Of a stretch of DNA of 64,000 bases, positions 24,133-36,300 are shown in pieces (position 1 is the stretch's first letter; each line of letters begins with the position of its first letter). The DNA comes from Crossaster papposus (taxonomy: Eukaryota > Echinodermata > Asteroidea > Velatida > Solasteridae): assembly GCA_037893245.1 (NCBI GenBank), contig JBAIAA010000604.1:1-64000 (forward strand), given 5' to 3'. Under the pieces are notes generated by a model. It had not been told where the DNA came from and made no database searches. It saw nothing but the letters and a program-made list of their open reading frames with translations. Both the position numbers and the translations under genes were made by a program.

Positions 24133-24215
24133 TTATGGTGTTCCAAATACGACAGATCACAGTCGCCCCTGACGAGGCGGCGACTCGGTTACCTGTGAGA
24201 AAAGTTACCCAGGCT

Positions 24216-24289
24216 GTTCGCACTGGACTTGAAATGGGTAAGTTATCCATTGGCTCGGTTAGTTTGCCCAAATTAAGTCCAATGCGAAC
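24216..24289. repeat. Hairpin of about 74 bp
   Basis: GTTCGCACTGGACTT mirrors AAGTCCAATGCGAAC, with a second mirrored block inside (TGGGTAA and TTTGCCCA). It sits exactly where the RT of the neighbouring L2-like element loses homology, so it probably belongs to the element that truncated it. Confidence 0.5.
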
Positions 24290-24929
24290 AGGGCTTTACA
24301 CGCTGAATCCTGTCACGCAGATAGGACGAAAACCATTCAATAGCAAAACCCTCAATATTGAACCTACTGCGCAACCTATGAAGGAGAATTTGATGATCAA
24401 TGGTGTCAAAGGCAGCCGAGAGATCTAACAAAATTAAAATTACATCAGACCGTCTAGCGAAAGAGCACAACACATCATTTTGAACCCCGACAAGGGCAGT
24501 TTCCGTGCTGTAACCCGCCCGATAGGCAGATTGACATTTACAAAACAGTTCATTTTCAGACAGATAATCATTTAACTGTAATAAAGCCGTCTTTTCAATG
24601 AGTTTCGAAACAAATGGAAAGGACGAGACAGGCCGATAGTTTTTTAAAACATTGCTATCAAGCCCATGTTTCTTTAACTACGGGCAAACAATAGCATTAT
24701 TACATGATGTGGGAAACATACCAGTATTGAATGACGACTTGATTACTTCAGTCAACACAGGAGCTATGAGGTCAGCACATTGCTTAACTATTCGTGTTGG
24801 CATAGGGTCAAATTGGCAAGATTTGGCTGGAAGATGATTAATCGTTGAAATAACTGACAACAGAAATAGTTTCAAACCTGACAAATGAGCAAGAATTCAA
24901 TCCTAGAGTATCACACGGTATAACATCAG

Positions 24930-25539
24930 CAGCCGATTTCACGAAACCTTACGCAACTGCGTAAGCCCCCTTGCGTCACAATTTATTGCGTAAGCTGCGC
25001 TACTTTTGTTTGCTGCGCAACATTTCGCTTACGGCAGTTTCACGAAAGTTGGACAGTGCGTAAGTCCGCGGCTTACGCAACAAATTACGGCGTAGCTTGC
25101 GCAGTCAATTTAGGTGGTGTAAGATATGGCGTAGCGACTGAAAATGACCTTTTTAACCAGCAAATCGTAATTGACGTGGAGCCCGTCATTGCTCAACTTA
25201 TTAAGCTTGATAAAAGACACTCACAGTTTCATGATTGAAGTAAAATAATCACTATTTTACCCGTGACAGAATTGTTAATGTTGCCACGCGATTTCGCGGA
25301 AAGTCGGACAAAACTATTTTCAAAATGGTGGGCGAAGGTGATACAACGACGATTTTGTGAAAGAACACAATAATACGCAAACAGTCGTCGTAAACGCTGT
25401 TTAAAACGTTGCGCAGCTACGCCAAGTTTCGTGAAATGCTCCTTAAGGAAATGGCGCAGCTACGCAACATTTTTGTTGCGTAAGCCTTACGCCACTTTTG
25501 AAAATGGCGCAAGCTACGCACTTTTCGTGAAATCGGCTG
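24930..25539. mobile_element. 610-bp TIR element inserted in the L2-like ORF
   Basis: 18-bp-class TIRs beginning CAGCCGATTTCACGAAA and mirrored at the right end, with CAG on both sides (24927-24929, 25540-25542). Removing the element and one CAG restores one uninterrupted L2 reading frame across the site, which fixes the boundaries and a 3-bp target duplication. The interior is packed with TTGCGTAAGC / GCTACGC words pointing inward from both ends. A 3-bp duplication fits PIF/Harbinger-like or CACTA-like transposition, but no transposase is present to decide. Confidence 0.85.
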
Positions 25540-26890
25540 CAGGAAGATTCTTATGAAGATCAGTTATTTTCATTTGAAAAACATTAACAAAAACATCAGG
25601 TAGTAATTTATAACGAATATTATCAGGTATGACAGACGCTGACGCCCTTTTAGTACCACTGATCTCATCGACGATGCAAACAAAAGTTTTAGTGTCAGCA
25701 CCATCAATGCGACCCCGATAATAAGAGGCGTGAGCAACCGTCAAACAAGTTGCATAAGCATTACGAACACCAAGATAAGCTTTGTGATCTTCAGTTCGTC
25801 TCGACTTAATCCAGCGACGCTCGGCTCGCCGGAGAAGTCTTCGCTCATGTGCAATTGTCTGATTGAACCATAGCATCCGAGGTTTATCAAGCAAGTTCTT
25901 CTCAATAACCGGTGCAACGGTGTCGATAACAATGTTGTACCTAGCAAGAAGATCTGTTTGGTCGTTTACTGACGAGCTCATAATTATTGTCTGCAGTGAT
26001 GTCGACAGTTCACACCGAAACAAAATCATATACACTGGCCAGCTTCCTGAAAATTCGAGTTTCTGAACACGGCGATGGTCTTTCGAAGCGGGTTCTAAAA
26101 TGGATTACAGAATGATCCGATGGTAACAAATCATCAGTACGTAAGTTGGATACAAACTGATCAGCTTCCTTTGTAATACCCAAATCAAAGTTGTAACATG
26201 CTGAATTAATCCTATAGAAAAAGCAAATTCATAAATTTGTAGAGCATCCCGATCATCTAAGTCGTCAATGTGAATGTTAAAGTCTCAAATAATCAATAAT
26301 CGGCCCTGAGAGTGTATCATATCCTCCAGAAGTTCAGAAAACTCATCAATAAAGTTCTGGATGGTAAATTTCCATTCGGGTGCCGAATATGGTTGACGAT
26401 ACACTACCAGAAGACGTATTGTCACTGATGAAGAGATTTGAATACGGGAGTCGAGAAGCTCGAAACTTTTAAAGTTAGATGTGGGGTTCATCGTAGTTTT
26501 GAGGTTTGACCTCAAAATTACAGCATTTCCCCCATTTCGCTTGCGACGTGGGATCTAAAAAATGCGGTAACCACTAATGGTTGACGCATGGCGGGCATCA
26601 ATAATATCATCCCACTCACTAAACCACGTTTCAGTAAGTTCAAACACGTCTGTCCTGTTTTTAAACAATGATGCAGCAACCGACTGTAGTTTTCCAACCA
26701 CTGAACGTGCGTTCCACAATGAAACAGCAATATTCTGGGATGAAGGAACATTAACTCGTTTGATGACAGCAAGATTGGAAGCACATCTTAGAACCGGCTA
26801 CATGTACTGTCGTTCGGCCGAACAAGGTGTAACGATAACTGGTATACAAGAAGACAGTTCCAACTCACCGCCGACTGCGGTACAAGACTA

Positions 26891-27283
26891 ATGGCCCTAT
26901 CACACCAGAACGTTTTAGGGCAACACGCTGGCAAACGCTGACCAACGCTAGGCCAACGGTAGCAACACACTGAACGCGTTACTCACACGCTGGTACACTC
27001 TACGCTGAAGAAAACATATTTTTTTCAACATACCTACAATTTTCAGCGTTTGCCTGTGTGTGACTGTACACGCTGGCGGCGCGTTGGAGGTTCGTTACTC
27101 ACGCGTCGAACACGCTAGACGATCGTTATCAATCCGCTACTCACACGCTGGTGTACACGCTGGTTATGGCCAAGCGTGTTGCTAACGCTGGCCTAGCGTT
27201 GGTCAGCGTTTGCCAGCGTGTTGCCAAAATTACAACACGTTACTCACGCGTTGGCCTAAAACGTTCTGGTGTGACAGGGCCAT
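26891..27283. mobile_element. 393-bp TIR element M1 (CGCTGG-word family)
   Basis: The ends are ATGGCCCTATCACACCAGAA and its near-complement, with TA on each side (26889-26890, 27284-27285). The interior is made of CGCTGG, GCGTTACTCAC and similar words in mirrored orientation. Same family as M3 and M4 to the right. Inserted in the 5' part of the L2-like element. TA duplication suggests Tc1/mariner-type or related mobilisation, which is inference. Confidence 0.8.
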
Positions 27284-28100
27284 TACTGGAGCTGGTCTAT
27301 AATCATGTCGTTAGTGGCGGGCGCGCGCAATCAAATATGTAATACAGACGCCTTTGGCAAAAACAAGTCACGAATCGGCTCAAAATTCGATGGATGATGA
27401 TACCTAGACTAGCGCAGGTTTTTTTTAACCAATGTTGCGGAAAGGAGCCTTATACCCCAGTCACAATTGGCTTGCGATGGGTTTGCGATTAGTTTGCGGC
27501 GGATTTCTAGGCATTTTCGGCCGGGGCCCCACGGGACTCCTTGCGGCTGCCGGGTCATTTTTTGGCATCGGGCGGGCATCGAGTTACTTTTAACTCGGAC
27601 TTAAAACCTGGTGCGGCGTTTCGCATCGCAAACTGATCGCCAATAAATCGGTCGATGCCTAACCGATGTCCGGCAGGGCATCGCACACGTCGGGCGGGCG
27701 CCGAGCCAAATTTTGGACAACCCAGACAATCAATATATCGGCCAGGCGCCGCCCACACGCCGGCCGGGTCCCGTCAGCTGTCCGGCCGACTTGGCGGTGC
27801 CTGGCCGGAAATCGGCCGGGGGCCAGACGGCGCCCTGCCGGCGCCCAGCCTGAAATCGGTCATGCATCGGCCGGGGCTCGCAGGGTAAAAAAATCGGCTC
27901 ATCTACATCTACACACAGTTTATCACACAAGTTTCATAGTGCAAGTACTACATCTCTTCTTTAGCCACCAATGCAACAAGAACCGGGTTGTAGCGGTATG
28001 GCGTGCAAACGCCAACCTCTCCCTCAACCGGGCGACCTACACGCGCTGTGCATGGGTGCCCGCAAGTGTTGTGGAGGTATCAACGGCATTTTCTTTTTTA

Positions 28101-29254
28101 ATGGCCCTGTCACATTAGAACATTTTAGGCCAACGCGTGAGTAGCGTGTTGTAATTTTGGCAACACGCTGGCAAACGCTAACCAACGCTAGGCCAGCGTT
28201 AGCAACACGATGAGCGCGTTACTCACACGCTGGGACACGCTTTCATACGCTGAGAATTTTTTTTTTTTTTAATTGCTACAATTTCCAGCGTTTGCCAGCG
28301 TGTGACTGCACACGCTGGCGGCGCGTTTTAGATTCGTTACTTACGCGTCGAACACGCTAGGCGATCGTTATCAACCCGCTACTCACACGCTGGCGTACGC
28401 CGGCGTACGCTTGCGACACGCTGGTTATGGCCCTGCCACACCAGGACGTTTTAGGCCAATGCATGAGTAGCGCGTTAACAATAGTTGATACGCTGGCAAT
28501 TGCTGAACTTTCACAGAAAAAGTTAAGTGGAACCGTGATTTCAGCGTGTTCATACAGGTTGATAACGGGTTCATAGCGTATGCCGGCGCGTAAGTAGCGT
28601 GTGAGGAACGCGCTCAGCGTGTAATGAACGCATCACTGATTTATATAAAAAATACGACAGCGGGTCGCCAGCGTGAGAGTAGTGGGTTGGTAACAATCGT
28701 CTAGCGCGTTCGACGCGTAAGTAACGGCCTTCTTGCGCGCCGCTAGCGTGTGCAGTCACACGCTGACAAACGCTCAATTTTGTTAGGTATGTTGAAAAAC
28801 GTATTTTTGTCTCAGCGTGTGACAGCGTGTTCCAGCGTGTGGGTAACGCGCTCAGCGCGTTGCGAACGCTGGCCCAGCGTTGGTCAGCATTTACCCGCGT
28901 GTTGCCGAAATTTCAACACGTTGGCCTAAAACGTTCTGGTGTGACAGGGCCATTACTGTAGTAGCGCGTCATCTTTTTCTACAACTAATCATGTGTTCGT
29001 TGCCGTACGCTGGCGCGCGTTGGACCGCGCTACTCACGCGCTGGGCAGTCGTTCATCAGTCGTCGAGCGCGTTACTAACGCGTTATTCACGCGCTGGCGA
29101 ACGCTATGAACCTGTTATTAACGCGTTATGGACACGCTGAAATCACGGTTCAACTTGACTTTTTCTGTGGAAGTTCAGCGTTTGCCAGCATATCAACTAT
29201 TTTTAACGCGCTACTCACGCGTTGGCCTAAAACGTTCTAGTGTGACAGGGCCAT
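28101..29254. mobile_element. TIR element M3 inside M2
   Basis: The ends are ATGGCCCTGTCACATTAGAA and a near-complement, with TA on both sides (28099-28100, 29255-29256). The interior is made of the same CGCTGG/GCGTTAC words as M1. It is itself split by M4. Confidence 0.75.
28437..28953. mobile_element. TIR element M4 nested in M3 (same family)
   Basis: The ends are TGGCCCTGCCACACCAGGAC and a near-complement ending GGGCCAT-TA. The insertion point (GGTTATGGCC, preserved uninterrupted in M1 near 27165-27174) contains TA. A family member has landed inside a relative. Confidence 0.7.
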
Positions 29255-29667
29255 TAAGAAGGTCGGAGGAGAGCTTCTGCCGCCGGCCGTTGATCGCTGG
29301 CCACTCGACAGGCACACTACAGATGCCCGTCCGGCCGCCGTACGACCTGTACGAATTGGTTGGCACCCTGCCGGATACCGCAGGGGTATCGCAAGGACAT
29401 AAGCAGGACACCGGACGAGTGCCTGCCGGACACCGGCCGATAAACGGGCCAATAATTCGACCCCATTTCCAAGAAAGTCGGCCGATCGCCGGTCGGCGAC
29501 CCCCCCGGGCCCCGTCATGGCAGCGTACGGGGCACTTTTAATTGTGACTGTGACCGCCATATCGCACGATCTTTCGCCGACCTCTACACGCCGGCCGATG
29601 CCTAGAAAACGCACACGCCGCCCGGGCTCCGCTTTAATTGTGACTGGGGTATTACTAATTTGTCATG

Positions 29668-29870
29668 ACATCGTGTGCCCGGGACGAATTTTTGTATTGT
29701 TTTTATTTTGTGCATACAAACAGTTATGCTGGACAATATTATTTATGACGAAAAAAACCCGAAAAATGCTAGACAGATTGATAGAAAATAACCCAATTGA
29801 TTGGGCCTCTGCATCTTTTTAATGGGGCCGTAATTCACTTCTGCCTTACGGCCCTCATTTACATACATTA
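29668..29870. mobile_element. Single arm of the GGGCCGT element
   Basis: Matches the right arm of the intron-7 elements of both proteases (GTGCCCGGGACGAA, TTTATTTTGTGCATA, ending CTTACGGCCCTCATTT). No left arm nearby, so it is truncated or rearranged. Confidence 0.55.
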
Positions 29871-29951
29871 TTATTTTCGGTTGAAAAGGTCTTTTAAGCA
29901 TGCGCTTTCCATTGCGATATCGCGTCTTCCGTTACCCGTTGCAGAAATATG

Positions 29952-30006
29952 TTACAGAAATACGGCAGCCAAATTAGCCAATCAGCAGCTTTGTCCAGAT
30001 TTCTGC
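29952..30006 (+). promoter_or_regulatory. Conserved CCAAT-containing upstream block, protease B
   Basis: Starts TTACAGAAATACGGCAGCC and contains CCAATCAGCAGC. It is nearly identical at 7816-7870 upstream of protease A, and about 80 percent similar, in the same orientation relative to the gene, upstream of the reverse-strand lectin/LamG gene (46050 down to 46000). It lies 350-410 bp from each start codon. It could be a shared enhancer or CCAAT module, or a small dispersed repeat. Confidence 0.4.
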
Positions 30007-30271
30007 ACCAAATTTGCATGTCCACATATCAGACGTTGGTTCAAAGATGGCTCCGTTATTAAACCTACGTACTCAGACTACGACAAGGTGAAACAATGTA
30101 CCGGTACCAAACACCCCTACCCGAAAAGGGTCTGTTAATCATTGACAAACATTAATTAAAACACTTTGTTGCTGGTAAATATGAACTTGAAAAGTATGAA
30201 CCTAAATCTATGAACTTGAATCAAGGCCGATATTCTCCAGCAAGTTGTCACGGAAAGAGCAATTCAAGAGG

Positions 30272-30281
30272 CTATATAAAG
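30272..30281 (+). promoter_or_regulatory. TATA box, metalloprotease B
   Basis: CTATATAAAG, about 77-86 bp before the ATG, with initiator-like CTCAGTCA downstream (30299-30306). The proximal promoter is conserved with copy A. Unlike A, a nested transposon cluster ends less than 400 bp upstream. Confidence 0.65.
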
Positions 30282-30357
30282 CTGGTGCCTTACCTTAGCT
30301 CAGTCACAGCAATAAATCGATCTGTTGTTAGTCGTTATTCACGAACAGTCATCCACG

Positions 30358-33300
30358 ATGTTGCCCATCTCTATGTGTCTGGTGGTTCTGCTGGCTTCTG
30401 CGTTGGCGAATCCTGGGGTAAGTCGTAATCTCTAAATACTCCTTACTCAGCTATACCAATCACCGTACATTTTCTGAATCCTTTTTTTGTTTGTTCTTCA
30501 TCACACAGGTAAACCTGAAGTTTTCAGAAAAGGAGCTACAGCGATACTTTGGCGTCGAAAGCGAAGAGAAAGGTGCGTAACTTGAACTGTACATTGTGTT
30601 TTTAACAAATGCTTACAAAATATAACGGAATACCACACGCATGTGTTACTAACATATAATAAGTGGTATGGTTTGAGTTACACCTTTCCACAAACGTCAA
30701 AATCTGATAATCTTTGACAGAGTTATGAGTATTTTCAAATGAGAGGTCAAATTGACCAAAGGATCTGTTTTTTTTCCGATTTATTTTGGATGGGCAAGTG
30801 TTGCAATGTGGATGAGCTGTTAATATGGATTTAAGGAACCAACCATACCTGCATGTATCATGTAGTCATAGTATTATAGGTTGCATTGATCAAGAAATTA
30901 TGTGAAAAATTATTAAGGCATACATTTTTTTGGTCACCTTAGTAGGACACATGACCATAATACATGTGCCTGTGAATTTCCTAGGAAATACAATTGACAA
31001 ATCATCCGAAACACAATTGTATTTGGGGCGCGGGTGGCTGGGAGACACCAATGGCAATGTTTCGTGATAACTTTGTAGGTAGATATTAAAGAGTCCTTTT
31101 ATAGGCCTACTTCTCCCCGTGTAATTTGATATAAATATGGCCTTTCATTAAATTTCTAAACGCAACCGTATATGGGCATGGGTGTAACCTAACCCCGACC
31201 CCCAACACCCCACCCCCCATTGAACGTTTTGTTCAAAATAAAGGTTGCCCGAAAGCTTTATAGTATTTTGTTATAGTTAAAGTATTTTGTCACTTGTGCA
31301 TTCTTTTCGTTTGAAGCAGCATACTTTAATAACATCTAAAGAACAGTGCGTTAATAACCTGCGTGTGAATACTGTAAATTCCGTGGAAAATAATATTCTA
31401 AGATTTAGATTGAAACCAACTAATAATGGAAATGGAACGCATCTTTAGACTTCACAATGAGTTTAGACTCGTTATTATGTTTACACCAAGCTACTGCACA
31501 AGGTATCCCTTTAATGGTTAAGTCAACCAATTAATAAATAAATTACAGCATTATTAATTTATAACTTCTTTTTCCAGCCCCTGAATACGAAATTGTTTAT
31601 CCGGAGTTTGTGACCATGGAGCACAAGCGTCACGTTGGTCGCAGTGCCATTGCAACATCGTACCTTGAAGTCCATATCGACACGTTTGGTGAGACCCTGC
31701 GCATGGCACTGGATCACGACGACAGCGGCTTCATGCCTGGGTTGGAGGCTGAATATGTCACAGACGAGGGAATCATCAAGGTGCCTGTGCGTACAGACTG
31801 TCTGTACACCGGTAAAGTCGTCGGGGAGTCCGACTCGTTGGCATCCGTCTCTGCATGCGCAGGTTTGGTGCGTATAGTATTACTTCCTTTTAAATATTCA
31901 GCATTTGCTAATAGTGATTGTATAAGCTTCAAGATCAATAAATTAGCTTTGAAATGCCGTTTGTTCTTATACCCTATTTCCCTTTGTCAATTCAAATATG
32001 TTTGATTAACCACTCGCACTCAAAATCGAGTATGTAAAACTTTTAGAGAAATAATGCTTCTAACAACCACGCGATACCAGCATTGTACACATGGGTGATT
32101 GCATAGAGGGCGTGGAACCTATTAAATCTCAAGATCAATTGGACTATAACATTTCACACCTTTCTGAAGTCCAATCGTTCAGGTGTAAGATGTATTTACT
32201 CTTATGATTAGACTTAACAATCAAACTGGAAAGTGGCACAACATTTTGAGTATATAGTTTTGGTTTATTGTGTATATTTCTGGACTGACAAAACCAAATC
32301 AGGTTAAATAAAATCATCTGGAAGCCAAATTTGTAGTCTTTCCGAGTGTGTAGCGTTTTAAAAGCAATTTTCATAACTTTATGATTAAAAGATAGTGTTC
32401 CACTTTTTGGTGGACATCCTGCAGTGTCCAAAGATGTCGTATCGCAAGGATTGCATGATTTGTGCATTTATTGTGCTTTCAACACGCAAGGTCTTTTAAT
32501 AGTTTTCCTTGGCCATAGGTCGAGTCGAACTTGGCAGTGTGTTTTACTCTGTATAATGTACCAAGAAACGATTTGATTTCCAATTACGCGATAAAGGCCA
32601 TTTTCGTATCTTTTAGAATTCCGTTCTCCTGTGGGTGCTGAAGTCAGTCATAATTAAACACAATTTAGAAAGACATAGCGACCAATAACGTTTAAAAACA
32701 GCTATTCTTAAAAATTTACCAAACGTACATTTGTTTCTTATTATATTTTTAAAGATGATTATACATGTATCGCTTTCGTATAGGATCCTGTTTGGTATAA
32801 CCGAATGCGGTTCGGTATAGCGCTGTTCGTTATAGCGGCGTTTCACTATATCGCGTTTTGGAAAATTAAATGCATATTAAATGTCTATATTTAAATAACG
32901 GTACGTAGAAACAAGTTTTGTCATACGAAGGCTTGGCTAAAAAGCAGGCAAAACGCCGACAATTAATAATTTCAGTTCATCAGTACTTTAAATGGTTTAG
33001 TATTAGTAAAATAAATAGTTTGCATGGAAATGTGAAAAGAATTAAACACACTCATACGTCTCGTATACGCACAGATGGCCGTTGTGAATCACGCCTCTGG
33101 TCCGACGTACATCGAGCCTCTGGATGACGAGCATGCGATCAAGAGAGATATTGGGCGTGGTCTTCCTCACATCGCCTATAGATCCAAGCCTAACCAGTAC
33201 AAGGGAGAATGTGGTGTTAAAGGTAATACTCAAAATGTTCTCTTTTTGCAGATCGAAAACGAAAATAAGAATTTCGGTAAACCTAAGGCTACTATTCTAT

Positions 33301-36300
33301 AAGGGTTTAAATTATAACTATGAATATAGCTGACCCTTTGGAGCTAGTTTTGAAAGGTCATCAATTATTAGGAAGTTTTTGTTTGTTTACTCCTAATCAA
33401 ATTATTGAGAAGCGTGTTTTTTGTTTCTCTTAATCAAGATTTCGTTTTGTTTTTTTATTATCAAATCAAATCATACTTTAATGGATAAATCGATGACGAG
33501 TAAGAATTAACTTTTTGGGGGGCTGCACGTATTGTTAAATTTAGGTGATATTGGCTTAGGACTACCGTACACTTTCTGTTCGTCGATTCATGTTTTTCTT
33601 CAAATCCCACAGATAATTTGGGACAGTTTGAACCGAATCCCGTACCAGATAAAGATGAGGGAGATTTTGAACCAAAGGCGACCAAATATCTTGAGCTCGG
33701 CCTCATCGGTGACGCCGTGTTGTACGATTTGCGTGGTAGTAACACGGCAACTTGCATCACAGCGCTTTTTAATGCGGTCAGTGTTTTTTCCTATTTAATT
33801 TGGTGTATGCACGCCCATAATTGATAACATTTGTATAACAAAATATAATATAAAAGCCAACTTTGATACGCTTTGATACATTGTCGTAAAGATTTCCACT
33901 GTTGAAATTTGAAATTTACGTTGGGAAATAAGACATTTACCAATTAAGGGCGCTGCACTAGATAACTGGTAACGTTTGGGGGTGTTTTGTGGTGGGGGCG
34001 GAGACCTGCACCATATAAGTGCCCTTTTCTAGTTTATAGTTGCATTAATGGTAGTTGCATTTCATAATTATTTGCCAAACAGGTAAAAAATGTCCTACAG
34101 CTGAGTTCACTGGCGGGCACTGCTCTGGTTCCTAAAGTGGTGCACATAAAGATATTTACGTCGAGCGAGGTACGTGTATTTTAAAATGGTAGCATCCCTG
34201 AAATTAGGAGGAGGGTAATGATTATTGACAATATTATATGTGCATATTTTTACACTGATCATCCAATCATACTCTAAACAGTGGCATCGGTGTTAAAATT
34301 TTAAACGCAGAAAATAGTGTATAATTTATGATGGCAATGTTTTGTCTAAACCTATCTGTTTCCAAACACGTCTTCAAAGGTCGAGTTTCTTTTCTAAACA
34401 GACTGATGACCAATACAATTGTAAAAGTCAGTATTGGCACTACATTATTTACATTGTCTTTCTATTGATTGAACAGGGTGGTCTGAATACATGTCCAGAT
34501 GCCAGTCAGTCCCTGGATGAAGCAAGTGTTTGGGCGGCGGCCAATAACCCGTCTGGTGATAGTCGTTGGGACAATGTAGCAGTTTTGACAGGGTATTAGA
34601 CCTTTTCATCCGAAAATCATAATTTATGTAAATGAGGGCTGTGGGGCGGAATTAAATTTAGGCCTCATTGGTCAAACTATTCGGGTCATTTTCTATAAAC
34701 TTGCCCTGGACTTGATAGATGCATCTAATTATTTATAAGGAATATTATAATTATAATATTCAGCATAACTTTTTTAATGCAGAAAATAAAAACGTTAAAA
34801 ACATTTTTCGTCCCGTGCGCACGATGTCAAGGCAAGTTAACAAGGCTCCTTTCCGCAACAGTCAGAGTCTGAGTACCAACATCATTCATCACATTTTGAT
34901 CCGATTCCCGACAGGCTATCTGCGCCAAACAACAACCACAGACGGCCTGGCGTACCGGCAGCTGTAGTGCATGTCCGATTGTCCGGTCGATGTGCCATCC
35001 GTACTGTTAATTACTATGGGGTGATAATCGGGATGAAAACATTTGAAACATGAATACGTCCACTTCAGGGGTGATGCATTGGGTCATTTTGGGAATACTT
35101 TACACAGGAAGTTGGTATCTAGCATGAAAATTACCACTCGCCCCGGCGAAAAAAAGAAATCTGTAATATACGCTTAGTCGGTATTAAAGTGCTAAATATT
35201 AATGACTTAAAAGGGCTAAAAAGTTATTTTCATGATAGATATCCACATAGATAGATATGCAAAATATCTTCAAAAATGACTCAATGCATCACCCCTGAAG
35301 AGACCCTGTTTGGTTTTCATCCCGATTATCACCCCATAATATGCTGATGTTGTGGAAAACCGACCCGACCCGAATTCGGGTCGGGTCGGTTGAGTTTGGT
35401 TTTTCCCTGAATTTTGTCGGGCTGGGTCAGGCCGGTTTAGGGAGTTTAGATCGGTTTCAGTTCGTTCTACTACGGTCAAATGAACTACGTTCAACTACGT
35501 TCATGACCGTAAGATGTGACCACCGCTTATCACTTCTGTATCACGGCCCTCATTTGCATACAGTATCATTTAATGGGGAGAAGTGGTCCGTTGTTGACGG
35601 TTTTTCTTTTTTTCGCTTGAATAACAAGTTTATTATATTGAGTCAATTGAGCACACTACAAAATTATGTAACGAAAATACAATAATGCTAGGTATTGTAA
35701 TTTGATGTACATGTTTCTGACTTAATTTTGTTGAATCTCTTTATACGTAACAGTTATGACTCGAGGAGTAAGAATTATTAACCGTTTTTCAACCCACAAC
35801 TATAATCCATTTTTGTTTGGTAGCTGGTCGATGAATTCTGGATCTATAGGTGGCAGGGCATGGAGTAACAGTGAAGCCATATTGTGTGCTGGCGATTATT
35901 GGTCAACGTCCGTGAATACATTTCGTGAACTGACAACTACCAACATACTCGCTCACGAAATCGGACACAAGTAAGTACAAATTATGCAAAGTATACACAC
36001 AGATAATTAGGTCCAGTCCCATTTCCGACTTTTGTTTCATTCATAAACTCTAATCCTAAAGCATTTGTTGGCTAAAACCATTTCAATGGCTGACCCGTGG
36101 AAGTATGATGACTCGCCATGTTTTTAATCTTAATCTTCTCTTTCGTAAACTATTTTATTAATGTATTCGTATATCTATGTTGATTTAATTATCAAAGCAC
36201 AATACACTTCATACTGAAAATATTGTTAGGTCAAATAAAAAGGAATTATTTTTGGGGCCCGAGTTGCGTGAATTGGGAGATAGAGGGGGGGGGGGGGGGG

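Larger units (their letters stand above)
24290..27360 (-). pseudogene. L2/CR1-clade non-LTR retrotransposon, defective, interrupted by two TIR elements
   Basis: Reverse strand, read right to left. The endonuclease domain starts near 26730 (LWNARS, FELTETWFSEW, then an in-frame stop, later RLLVVYRQPY and DFNIHIDD near 26260). A linker follows (25540-26035), then RT blocks (QFDPMPTRIVKQC, SSFNTGMFP, ILLDLSAAFDTIDHQILL) to about 24300. The catalytic YADD region and everything downstream are missing, cut off near 24290. Two non-autonomous elements interrupt it (24930-25539, 26891-27283). The sequence upstream of the second (27286-27355) recurs at 63935-64000. Several stops and frameshifts make it inactive. 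Confidence 0.8.
27452..29652. mobile_element. 2.2 kb GC-rich TIR element M2 containing nested M3 and M4
   Basis: The ends are ATACCCCAGTCACAATT and its complement. Its own arms (27452-28098, 29257-29652) are GC-rich with recurring GCCGG/CCGGC words, unlike the AT-rich surroundings. Flanking dinucleotides are TT and TA, so the target duplication is not clean. Long frames here (27666-28118, 29128-29541) are by-products of the GC bias. Confidence 0.65.

Noticed and set aside
27666-29614. Several long frames on both strands
   Set aside because: They lie in the GC-rich arms of element M2, where stops are rare by composition. No domain pattern, and frames are broken by nested elements.
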